DNA of 64,000 nucleotides, from positions 620,001 to 684,000 of the forward strand of contig JBAIAA010000604.1 of NCBI GenBank assembly GCA_037893245.1. Direction: 5' to 3'. Shown here piece by piece: positions 1 through 11,500 of the stretch. The notes under the pieces are model-generated. The model was given only the letters and a program-made list of their open reading frames with translations. It did no database searches and had not been told where the DNA came from. The DNA is from Crossaster papposus (lineage: Eukaryota > Echinodermata > Asteroidea > Velatida > Solasteridae). A program made the position numbers and the translations under genes. Numbering within the stretch: position 1 is the first letter of the stretch; each line of letters opens with the position of its first letter.

Positions 1-1017
1 TGTGTTTGTTGAAAAGCATAAAAATCTCATTAAATTTTGGCTCGTAACCTGATTTTACTAAGCAACTGGTTTTTGTGCTTAAGTAATATTTTGTTGCTAA
101 GTAGATCTATGAAATTGGCCTGAAAGGTTGTCTTCTTAAACAAATACAACACTTTGTTTTAGTTACAGGCCTATACTAATGCATACTTTTAAATTACTAT
201 GCTTATTCGTATTGTACAAGGAAGAAGGCACACAGGTTATGTACAGTTACCATAAATAGCTTGTAAACCATTATGTATAATCTACAATATTTATTAGATT
301 TCTGTTTTTTTAAATAGATAAATACCTCGATTATTTATAGATACTTCAGTCACTTTATCTGGCTAAGTTGGAGCCGGCCAATCTTTCTCATTTCGACAAA
401 GCCTTTGCTGTCATTTACTGAAACACTTTTACACCAACAACATTAATACACTTAGAAACCAAAATAATTATTTGTTTCCTTGTTTAAGAGTTTCTTTTAT
501 TTACAATATCAACCTGGCATGGCGAGTGAATTTAATGTCTTTCTTTTCCATTGCTTCGTGCTGGTTTATGGCAAATCAATTAAAAATTTCAATATTTCCT
601 TTGATATTTGTCAAATTTGTGTAACCGGGACTGCCTCTTACAGCTTGAATAATCGAAATTATGTTTTCCCCTTAAGTTGGTACCAGAAGCCATTATAATA
701 ATATTAATAATAATAATAATAAATAAATAAGAATAACAAAGTATATAATAATAGGAGCTATAATAATCCTTAATGGCAGCTGAGAATTCGAGGCTGAATT
801 GCGAAAGACGCGGCTACAACGTGGACGAGTCAATGACATAGCCGAACCTAGCCTGAGACGGTATACATACACCTTATCAACGGAAACGAGTCCCGTGTCC
901 AACTACGAGTCTGCGGTTTAACTTGACGACAGAATTCACGGGTTTTTTTCTGACAAGGGATGCCAACCTACGTGGTTATTACATGGGTCAAACATGCCAT
1001 TCGTTTCTCTTGATCAG

Positions 1018-1641
1018 TAGTCTGGGAGCCAAGTTCAAATAAAGCTTAGTTTTAAAGCAGAAAAGGTTTGGCACTTGTACATAGGAGGGTGTCTCTGGAG
1101 AATTATAAGACCGGGGGTATAGCATCCAATGTTGAAGCAAGGTACTGTAATTCACCAATCTCTCAAGGTACCCCGCCTTGCTACACACATCCCCTAAATG
1201 TCTAATTTGTAGGAACAAAGTATATGCTGAGTAAAACACATTAATGTTTCTAGTGAAAAACAATATATGGTCAAAGGATGGTGTTGTTTCCCATATCAGT
1301 CCAATCCACATGTTGACTTTCTCTCGGCTATTAGAACGGGATTTGGAATGGTAATGATTGTAGAAAACAATAAGCATGTGCTTACACAATCGCAATGTTT
1401 AGCTCCACATTATATAAACTACAAATATATTTCCTACAAAATATAAATTTGGGGTTGGTAAGTAGTAAGTCGGGGGTACCTAAAGAGATTGGTGAATCAA
1501 AGTACCTTGCTGCCGCCTTGGATGCTTACACCCGGTCCTAAAATACTCCAGAGACACCCCTTCAAATATACAAGTGCCAAACTCTTTCCCCTTTACTAGG
1601 TGAAACGAAACGACATATTCCAGAAGCTGGCTCCCAGACTG
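1018..1641. mobile_element. Non-autonomous element with ~165-bp terminal inverted repeats
   Basis: The left arm (about 1018-1175) reads AGTCTGGGAGCCA, then TTTGGCACTTGTA, TGTCTCTGGAG and TCACCAATCTCT. The right arm (about 1470-1641) carries the reverse complement of each block in mirrored order. The centre has no transposase frame. Likely a fold-back or MITE-type DNA element; family not recognised. Confidence 0.6.
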
Positions 1642-1742
1642 CAGGGGCAATATCATGGACCGGAGCTGCTGAACAAAATGATATTGCTCACGACAATTGT
1701 GTGTGCTAAGCGAGAAAACAAGCTAAGTACCAGTTAAGATCA

Positions 1743-1983
1743 GGGGCCAATTTCATAGAGCTGCTAAGCACAACAATTTGCTTAGCATGACAATTTGTCC
1801 TTGGCAAAAACAAGGTTACAGACCAAATTTGTACCTGATCTTTATTGTTCTGGATTGATAATCAGCTGTTTTCTTGCTTAGCATGAAAAACATGTATAAT
1901 TTTGGCTAGTAACCTGTTTTTAATGAGCAAGACTTTTTGTGCTAAGCAATTTTTTTTGCTTAGCAGCTCTATGAAATTGGGCC
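1743..1983. mobile_element. Family C MITE copy (TGCTTAGCA type)
   Basis: The ends are inverted (GGGCCAATTTCATAGAGCTG and CAGCTCTATGAAATTGGGCC), with internal GCTAAGCACAA and ACAGGTTA-like blocks. Related copies lie at 2176-2408, 7936-8174 and 16681-16929. Partial copies lie at about 18-117, 28386-28425 and 46601-46692. Confidence 0.7.
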
Positions 1984-2175
1984 CTGGTATTCCGGTGAAA
2001 TGTTTATAGGGTTGAATACGCTAAGAATATATTTTGAGATCTGCATAGGAAAAATATGAGATTATAATAGAAGGTAATTAGGGTTGCATAGTAACTATTC
2101 ATTATGGCAAGGTGTGTGTGCGCTCAGCAAATGCATCTGCTGATGCCCTACATAAAATTAGCTCAAATCACAGCT

Positions 2176-2408
2176 GAGGCCAATTTTATGAAGCTGTTAG
2201 CACACACATTTGCTTAGCATGAAAATTCGTCCGTGGCAAAAACAGGGCTACAGTCCAAATGTATTTGTGACTGATTTTCAGCTGATTTTTGCTTAGCATG
2301 AAAAGCACATTACATAGAGCTCTGGCTAGTCATCTGCTTTTACTCAGCAATACTTATTTCTGTGTGCTAAGCACATTTGTGTGCTTAGCAGCTCCATGAA
2401 ATCGGTCC
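2176..2408. mobile_element. Family C MITE copy at the 3' end of the actin-like gene
   Basis: It has the same layout as the copy at 1743-1983 (CAATTTTATGAAGCTG at one end, CAGCTCCATGAAATCGG at the other). It lies directly after the stop codon on the minus strand and so probably forms part of the 3' UTR. Confidence 0.65.
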
Positions 2409-2420
2409 CAGCCCTGGTTT

Positions 2421-2688
2421 CTAAAAGCACTTTGGGTGCATCACAGCGGCTCCGTGCTCGGCGTACTCCGCGGCGGTGAGGCAGCGACGGGTGAAGTTGT
2501 CGTGGGTAGCCAGCAGGGACCCACCCATCCAGACACTGTTGGTCCGCTCCTGGGGCATGGAGACGGACCAGGGCAGGTGGGCCGAGGCTAGCTCCAGCTG
2601 CAGGCGGTCACCAAAGCCTCGAAGCTGAGTGTTGCCCCCTGCGAGGAGGAGGGATTTACGGATGCCGGCTAAGACGCTGTGATCGCAT
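2421..2688 (-). CDS. Actin-like gene exon 9: actin C-terminus and stop
   Basis: This exon encodes residues 1307-1395 and the TAG stop. L-A-G-G-N-T-Q replaces the adenosine-loop L-S-G-G-T-T-M of actin; both glycines are kept. N-S-V-W-M-G-G-S-L-L-A matches Y-S-V-W-I-G-G-S-I-L-A. The protein ends H-P-K-C-F, like the H-R-K-C-F of actin, so the actin module is complete at its C-terminus. The acceptor is CATCTGCAG|A, phase 2. Confidence 0.92.
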
Positions 2689-5600
2689 CTGCAGATGGAA
2701 AAGGCGAGATACAATGCTTATGCTTAATCTCAGATTGTTCGAGTCTTTGGACGGATCATTTTATTTAAATTCAACGGTTAGGTATGTTTAAAGTGAAGAT
2801 TTCAGCCCTTTCGTACATAACCAATCATGCTGAATCGACTTTCACGCCAGGAGCTCAGACCCGTGTATAATCACCGGTATTATCACCTTTGAGGATCTGA
2901 GCGAAAGGCCGTGTCCGAATAACATTGTACTCAGCTACAGCTTTAAATTGCAAACAAGTCTGTAGGAAGTGGCTGCCTCCAAGTAATTCCATCGGCCAAG
3001 TAATCTGGCCTACCTTTTGAGTGTTTCTTGTATCATGTCGTGTATTCCAGATTGTTTTTCCCATCCACCGAGGTCAGGCTGGAAGAGTTGCTCAGTGCAC
3101 TGGAATAGATCCTTGCGCATGACGGCCAGTGAGCTACCGTCGGGCAGACTGTACTCCATGGGATCTAGAGGCCTAACCCGCTGCAACTCTCGCTCGTAGT
3201 CTACAGGAATATTAAAACAAAAAAATGCATTGAACTGTATACAGGTTAGTACGTACGACACTCGATCATTAGCCCTTGTTTTTGTTTTGTCCCACCAGAG
3301 GACTTTGGCATGTTGGTTAATCCAATCATGGAGACCATCAACCACAGATTGTCCTCGTGTTGGGTCATGTGACGTCACATTAAAGGTTCAGCTTTTCCCC
3401 ATAAGACTTGTACACGTTTTCTTCAAGCAATATATTTGGCCCTAATACTATTTGGCTCTAGTATAAGTTCAATTTTGTTCAAACTTGGTCAGTATTCTCT
3501 GGACCAAGCCTCATAAAATGTGTTCACAAAATTTGGCCAGTGGTCCCTTAATGGTCAGTAGGGGTAATTTTCTTCACAATTACAAAATGCTTTTTCTTCC
3601 AAATTCGAATTATTCGAATGATGTAAAACTTGGTCAGTTGCATCTTTGTACCAAGCCTCCTTAGGGTGTAAACATAATTTAGCCAATGGCCACCGAATGG
3701 TAAGTAGGGGTCATTTTCTTTAAAATTAAGAAATACTTCTTCTAACACATTCTTGATCAAATTAATTTAGTCAACGGACACCTAATGATCAGTTGGGTCA
3801 GAATTTCGCCAATGGTCACCTAATGGTCAGCAAGGGTCATTTTTTTAAACTACGAAATGCTTTTCTCAAAGTCTTGATCCAATGAATTTGGCCAATGTAC
3901 ACTTAATGGTCAGTTGGGTCAGAATTTTGCCAATAGTCACCTAGTGGTCAGTCTGAGTCGGTTCACACAAATTATTTATGTTGATATAATGCTTCTTGAA
4001 GCACATTAGATCTCTGTCATAACTATAACTATTGAACTGCGAGTCTACTTTGAGTGTAAGTTGGTAGGAACCTTGATCAGGATGCATAACAGATACAATT
4101 ATCTAGAGTAACTGTTTTGACATTATTTGTGTATAATTCATTAAACCATTCTCAGTGTGTAATGACAGTCAAAAACATATCGGGAACAGCTCTGTGGTTG
4201 CTGTTCACAACCACTATCTCTACGGCTGCCATTGCTTGTTATTCTACCTGTATTGTTTACAAAGAACAAATCTCAGATGGCCCTATAGCCAAATATTGTT
4301 CTCATGACATACTCTGGCTCATGAATGGATGTTTGCCAAATTCCATGTTTGTATCACCAAAGGCACAATCCCATCACCTATCTGTCGTACTAGATGCCTT
4401 ACCCATGCTAACGTATGCCATAGTTTCTTTGATGTCTCTGAGGATTGCCAGTTTAGAGGATGAAGTCATATCGAAGGCACTATCTGATTGGAGCAAACAG
4501 CCAAGATGGCGGGTGACCTGGCTACCGGCACATTTCAGCTAATGCAACGAAAATAAAGGTCGCTGTTCTATTATTAAAATGACACATTTCTATACAACGA
4601 GTCTGTCCAGAAAGAAAGTGGTCCAAAGGTTTGACATGTTTAGTGTCCCTTTGTACTTTCCTATCACGTGTGGGCTTTCCCGGCTATTTTAAAACATTTA
4701 AAATTTAAATTCACAAACTCTCATTTTCAATTTCGTCTGAAGAAAAATGGCACACGCTTTTACCAAACCATGCAAAGTGCAACTTAGTCAGTTATCATTA
4801 AATTTGAACGTTTTGGTCACCCTTTTTAAACACCAGGTCAAAAATATTTGTCATTACAGATCAATTTCGTCTAAGCAACAGCTTAGACGAATTTTATATG
4901 TAAAGACGAATATTCTCGATCCAATGTTTAAATGGAGTGACCAAACTTTGCAATTAAATGATAAATGACTAAATTGAATTAGTAAAAGCGTGTAAATTTT
5001 CCCAGGCAAAAGGCATGTTTGTGAATTTGAATAAAAAAAATTTGTTTACTTACTGAAAATCTCTTACAGGGATCTACGCAAGTACTATATGTTTTCCCGG
5101 CTATTTTATAAAATGTTGTTATTCAAAATCACCAATTGTCAAGAATGCAACCAAAACGGTTAGGGATAAAGGTTAGGGTAGCCCCACTAGTGTGGCTAGA
5201 GTTAGGGTTGTCAATTTGGTTGCTTATACCAGTCACTATATTGATCAACGCCATATTGCCCGACTGCAATTGACTTTAGTGAAGAGACTGATTGCCGCCT
5301 CTATCATTCAGAACCAAAACGCTATGCATCCCATGTGGGTGTTTCGTTGTTAGGTGAACAGGCACGAATTCGTGCAGGAGCCGCGTCGTTGTGTATTGGC
5401 CTATTTCAAATGCACGACAATACCGCAAAAGACATTATCTGGCGTCATAATGTTCTGAAGGCACCTATCCACTACAACCAAAACGACATCGTCGTTCGGC
5501 TTTGGTTACGCGGAACCTTGAGGTTTTGGTTGTCATTTTGGTTGATCTCTTTAGGATCTTATTGAAAAGTTCCCGGGTGTCGAATTTGGACTAGAACAAG

Positions 5601-8516
5601 AAGAACAACAAAAACAACAACCCAAGCGCTTACAGAGCCACCGTCTGCGACGTGCATGGCTAACTATATAGGAAAGGCATGATGTGATTTTGCATTCAAA
5701 GCGGACACCTTAGCAGAATGTGATTTCAACAAAAGATTTCCAAAATCGCATCCAAATGCCCCAAATTCACACCTTCAGTTCAAATTCGCATCCTGCTAAA
5801 GAACCGTGCCCGCTTTGAATGCAAAATCACACCATGCATCCCTTTCCTTGTGTAAAAAGCTGCCTCTAGTTGTTGGTGTACGGAGATCATAGCACTGTGC
5901 CTTGTTGACTTACCGTTGTGACGGCAGTGTGCACGGTGTAACCATCTAACACCGGTACCACTTCGGTTAGTCCGCCCCCACTGCTCAGCACCATACCTGA
6001 CGTGTTCCCCTGGGCGTAAAGGGCTAAGGCACCTTGGTTGACAAGGCACAGCGAAGGCACTTGAAATTTCTCAAATAATATCTTTGAAACCAGAAAGAAA
6101 ATGCAAGATTTTTATAATTACATTATGGGTGTTCAAAAGGAAATTGGCAGAATTCATTTAATAACTAAAAGTCATTCAGGATTGATTGAAAAAGACGTCG
6201 TCAAAAAACGTCCAAAAACGATCCCAGTCGGATCGAACTTGCAAACTATAGGTAGAGAAAGTACAGTTCGAAACTAATCTAATACCTATAAAACACTGAC
6301 AATTTTTATTTAATTAAAAAAATATATACGTTTTTCCGGCTATTTTAAAACATTTTTCAATCAAATCCATCAACTCTCACATTCAATTTTCGTCCGACTA
6401 AAAAAATCACACGCTTTTCCCAAACCAACGTAGTCATGTGTCGTTCAATTTCAACGTTTGGTCACTCTATTTAAACATTGGCTCGATAATATTCGTCTGT
6501 ACAGATCAAATTATGTTGCCGAAAGGCAGCATTCAGGTATTTAATTCGTCTTATATCAATCAATTTTAAACTTATGTTAAATAGATTAGTCTGATGTGTG
6601 CTTGACTAAATCACACACCAGACTAATTTACTTAGTTTAAAATTAAATATAAGAGTCGGGGAAATTGAATGAAAAAAAAACAACCCGTGAAAATGTGTTT
6701 TTTTACAAACTGTATAGTATTTAGTCAAGACTTCTGGCGAAAAATGTTATAAACTAATTACATACATCAAATCATTTCATCCCTTTGTATAAGTTATGGA
6801 TTTTGCCATTTCAACTAAAACAAGTGTTCACAATTTGCTATATAGGCCTATGTGTTTGACTCAAAATAATATTCAAGTTGTACTCTTCCCATACCCAATG
6901 TGTTAATATAATGTATGTGCATTTTACTCGGGATACTACAGAATAAGATGAAACCTATACAGTATACAGGGTGCTAAAAAAACGCAACCTGTGAGGGCAG
7001 AGATGGTTATTGTGATTGATTTAGCCTAGTAGCGCATATATTGCAGCACAGGCTGTATACTCCCCAGGGAGCTGAGATGGTTTAAGGATTGAAAATGGCC
7101 CAGTGACCAGGGCTAATAATGTTGGAAGCGCTTTGAGATGCCCTTCGGGTGTGAAAAGCGCTATATAAATCCAAGATATTATTATTATTATTATTATTTA
7201 GAGACGTACACTATTGATACCAATTTATGGATAGAAAAGTTTGTTGGAAGAAAAATGATACAATGAACTCCCAATTCAATCCAGTAGTTTTGATTCCAGC
7301 GCCTTTTTTGTGAACCAAAGTCATGGGCTCTTATTAGGATTATTGTACACAGTGAACATCTAATATAAAATAACCCCTGGCATTGGTTTACAAAATTATG
7401 CTGGAATCAAAACTATACTGAGCCGAATCGAGAGTTCGTGGTATCATTTTCCTTTCAACAAAGTTTCCTATCCAGATACAAAAGGTGTAGGTCGCTGAAT
7501 AGTGTACGAGTTTGCGTTTTTGTTACCATACTGTATTGGAACTCTGTTTGTGGTTCTCTGTCTGTACGTCATCACCATTACCTCTACACACTTCTCTCGT
7601 TGATTCTTGGCAGTGGACGCATACTCGCTGACGAGTACGGCATGTTCCTCGGGTGCAACATTCAGTAGCGACGTGTATACATGATCCCAGATTAGCTCCA
7701 GATCCTCCCAGTTGTGAATCACACCTTCTACAGAGACAACAGTGTCAGATTAAAGGGTTTTATGTTAAGGTAATTTCAAATGTGATGGGCATGATCAAAA
7801 TGCTTGTAGGGTTCTGAGACCGGAATAGTTCAAATATGTCTTCGAGGGAAGATTTATTATTTAGAGTTTGGTAGTCACTGCCCAGTGCCCTTATACTGTT
7901 CCCACTCACTTATGTCTGTCTGTCTGTCGTGGTTATGGTCAATTTCATAAAACACGTAAGCACAAAACATCTGATTAGCACAAAAATTTCTTGCTCAGTA
8001 AAAACAGGTTACCAGCCATAACTCCATGTGCTTTTTATACTAAGCAAAAACCAGCTGAAGACCAGCCAAAAACAATATACATCACCTTTAAATTTGAATT
8101 GTAACCTTGTATTGCGAAAAAATAATGTTTATGCTAAGCAAATTTGTCTGCTTACATCTTTTATGAAATTGGTCCTAATGTTCGTTTTTTTTGCTCAACG
8201 TACAAGCATACAAAACTTGCATGCAAAGAATCAAATTTCATCAAATTTATGTAAGCCCTGAAACAACGAACAGCTTTTTTAAGTCCAAGGTGTAGGTGCT
8301 GAGATTTTATAAAATATGTACATGTACGCATAGGAACAAACATGTTCTCGTGCACATACAAATATTATCCGCTAATTAGGACAAGGATGTAGACGAGTTC
8401 ATCATCTAGGCCAATATGTGGATTAGGTTTTCAGTCCCATCCTGATCCCGTGGATTTTTCACAGTTTTCCTCTCGCCACTAAAACTGTAATTTCTTCTAC
8501 ATCTTCTACCAAAGAG

Positions 8517-8555
<39 letters not shown>

Positions 8556-11500
8556 ACTGGACATAATGTAGAAAACACTTTTGTAGTTTATCCTGGCCAA
8601 TTGGCGAATATTAAATAAAAAGCATTCCTTTGTCAATGTCCATCCGTTTAGTTGTGAATGGCTTTATGAAAAGACTTGTGATTGACATGTAAAATGACTT
8701 GTTAGGGATTCGAATACAACTCTGGCTTCCAGTATTGGCCGTTTTCCAAACGTCAGCTCCGCCTTTGGTTTCCGTCATGTAGTTTGGCATTGGTGATTTG
8801 GCCGGAAACGGAGCCTAAGCGGCTAGGGTTTGCCAAAAAAACGGCCCAATACTCAACAGTATTGATTGGTTACAGCGCCCTCTTAAGATTGTCAAAACGA
8901 AACGTGGCGGCGTCTGTCACGGATCACGAAACTCCCCTGGCATATTTTGGACAAAGGTGTGCTATTACACACTTTATGGACTGGTATACTTCGATCACGT
9001 AGTGCACATCTCATTGCAAGTTTATGTGCATAAAATAGTAGGGTCAAACAGTTCAATGAAGTTCAGCCGTTGAACAGTTACGACCGTAAACACATTACGA
9101 ACCAGATGTATATACAAACATCAGCTGAGTCGAAGTGTTTATATCAACCCTAAAGTTTTATCGAAAGACTCACCCGACGAAGGGAAGTCGGCGGACAGTA
9201 AGCTCGCCAATCCGGTTGCCTCGTGGCCAATGTAAGTCGTTCTGCCAGAGTCTGGTACTCTGTCTGTAGGGTATCTTCCCACAGCTGAAGGTATTGTGAA
9301 TCTGGGCTCACAGTCTCCACTAAAGCCTGCTTTGAGCATTTCAGATCCGTTATCTATGACCACGGCTGCATTGTCACTGTAAACTGGCGAGTGATGCAAA
9401 GACGCTCCAGCTAATTTAAAAAAATACAAAATAGACCTGTTAGAACTACCGGCAATGGTACCCTTTGGCGACATTGCCGCATAATTGTGCGCAAACATTT
9501 CCACCTTGCCTGACCCCTAACCCCAATTTCCCCTTAATCTACCCCAACAAATGTTGGTATATTTGTTTTTGACCAAGACCAATCAATCAATCTAGCTAAT
9601 TTGCGATACTAAAGTTTTGCTTCTAAATAGGAGCTGTGGCGTTAGGAATACATTGAAATGTTTTACCTAATTGCACTTGTCTCCTAAATAAAAACAAAAT
9701 ATATGCTAAAGTGTCTCCTCTATACACATGTGGTTGTGTGGTACACATGTGGTTGTAAAGTAACCACTTATATACAATTTTAAAAGAAATCAAAGCCCTT
9801 GAGGGGTGTTTCAGGGTTATTCTAGGTTTGGGTTTGGGTGCAATCCATATATATTATCCACAATCTCTATGTTCCACAATCCTTATATTCCTCCATCCCT
9901 AACCCTATCCCTAATTATAACCTAACTCTAAGGATTGGGGAACATAGGGGTTTAGCGAACACAGGGACTGGGGAGCATCGGGTGGACCCTATTCAATTGT
10001 ACAAAAGGAATGATGGTTTGCCGAATTACATTCTTACTCAGCCCAAAGCAGCTATCTTTTTTGTGTAATACCTGAGATTTATTTAAAGGGTTCGAAGTGA
10101 CCAGTTCGCGTCGGAGGACGTGCATACATGCAAATTTTGTTTTCCTTCTGGAATTTAAAACGGTTGACTAATAAACACGTCACGAGCAAGGCCGGAAACA
10201 TTTGTCAGCGACCAACTCGCAATGAGCGAAGCTGGAATTATCAGGCTGTGCTACCCACAGATGCTGGCCCGAACCCGTTTAAGATCAAGGTTGGTGAAAA
10301 ACAACACAGTGCCTTTGTCCGATCAATGTCAAATACTCCCGGAACGAACTGGACTCATCGTCTTTGCTAAAGCCAGCTAAGACGATCTTACGTCACAAAA
10401 CGCTTTGACGAACATAACGACAAAAATCGTTATTTGTTTTAACACTGGTGTCAGCCAATCCGATTTTCTGGGTTGAAGTCATGACAATTTCTTACGCATG
10501 GAATATTAGGGTTTAGAATTACAGGGTCAACACTGTTTTAGAAGAGCATTTTTTTAGCATGGGAAGGGTATATAGGCTACATTAATTGGTATTTGGTAGA
10601 AGCCCACTTTTTGGTCAGCTTTTGTAGAAAGCCACTTGATTTTAATTTGAACACCTATCAAGGTCAAAATAATAACGGATTAACTTTTTGTTGATATAGG
10701 CCTAGTGCTTTTAACTCAGATCAAAGCGCTTTAACGTTATTATTACCCCTGATCGTTGGGTAAAATGAAGCATTACAAATATCATCTCAGCTCCCTGAGG
10801 AGTATACAGCTCGATGCAGAAATGTCATCACAGGGCAAATCAATCACAATAACGATCTATACCCATTTACCCCTTTGGTGGGGAGAGAAGTGACAAATTG
10901 CCTTGCCCAATGACACAAACACCATAACCCCAGGCTGCACTCGAACCCACAACCTGCAGAATATAGAAAAGATATGAACCCAGTTTGCCGGTATGGAGGA
11001 AGGAAAACACAGTGACACAAGAATTTTTCTTCCTCTATGTTTACCCGAATAAGAAGAGTCACTCCGATGACCTGACTGCGCCCTAGTCGCTGTAGTATCG
11101 ATGTCTGACTCGGGAGAGGTATCTGGTGGACTGTCTCTGCTGTGTCGCAAGGCCGGTAAATCGCTTGGACATTCCGAAACAGCCTCCCGTTTGTTTTCAC
11201 CCGTTGACTTGTTTGTCGTCTCGTATAACCCAATGTCCGTCATCTCTTGTTCTAGCAGATTGCGCCACGTGTTGGCTGTAAGTATTAAAGACAAATACCA
11301 CCAAGGTCAAGTTTAAAGTTGTAGGTGTATATGGTCTTTTGGGTTTTAAAACAAATAAATTGTGTTACTTATATTTTTCATTCAAATTGACACTCGCATT
11401 CAATTTCGTACGAGAAAAAAAATCACACGCTTTTACCAAACTAATTTAGTAATTTACCATTGAACGTTTGGTCACTCTATTAAAACATTGGATCGCGAAT

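Larger units (their letters stand above)
1..2420. other. Downstream flank of the actin-like gene, repeats only
   Basis: No coding sequence is supported. The stretch holds three family C copies (about 18-117 partial, 1743-1983, 2176-2408) and an inverted-repeat element at 1018-1641. The last family C copy begins about 15 nt past the stop codon, so the 3' UTR must start inside it. A minus-strand AATAAA lies at 1846-1841, within another copy, and is a possible poly(A) signal. Confidence 0.6.
9411..11044. other. Intron 3 of the actin-like gene
   Basis: It contains a diverged family B MITE at 10101-10352 and a SINE copy at about 10715-10965. No further exon was found. Confidence 0.5.

Noticed and set aside
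4117..4542. 141-residue plus-strand frame
   Set aside because: It overlaps exon 7 of the actin-like gene in antisense and half a family K repeat.
8406..8636. Open frame with a poly-glycine run
   Set aside because: Produced by the 38-base poly-C tract; flanks have no coding signal.
2421..9410. Actin retrocopy or pseudogene
   Set aside because: Six introns, an intact frame and splice sites throughout the actin region argue against a processed or dead copy.
10857..11044. Continuation of the exon 3 reading frame towards 10857
   Set aside because: A GTAAAC donor at 11044 in the right phase ends the exon, and the downstream part is SINE sequence.
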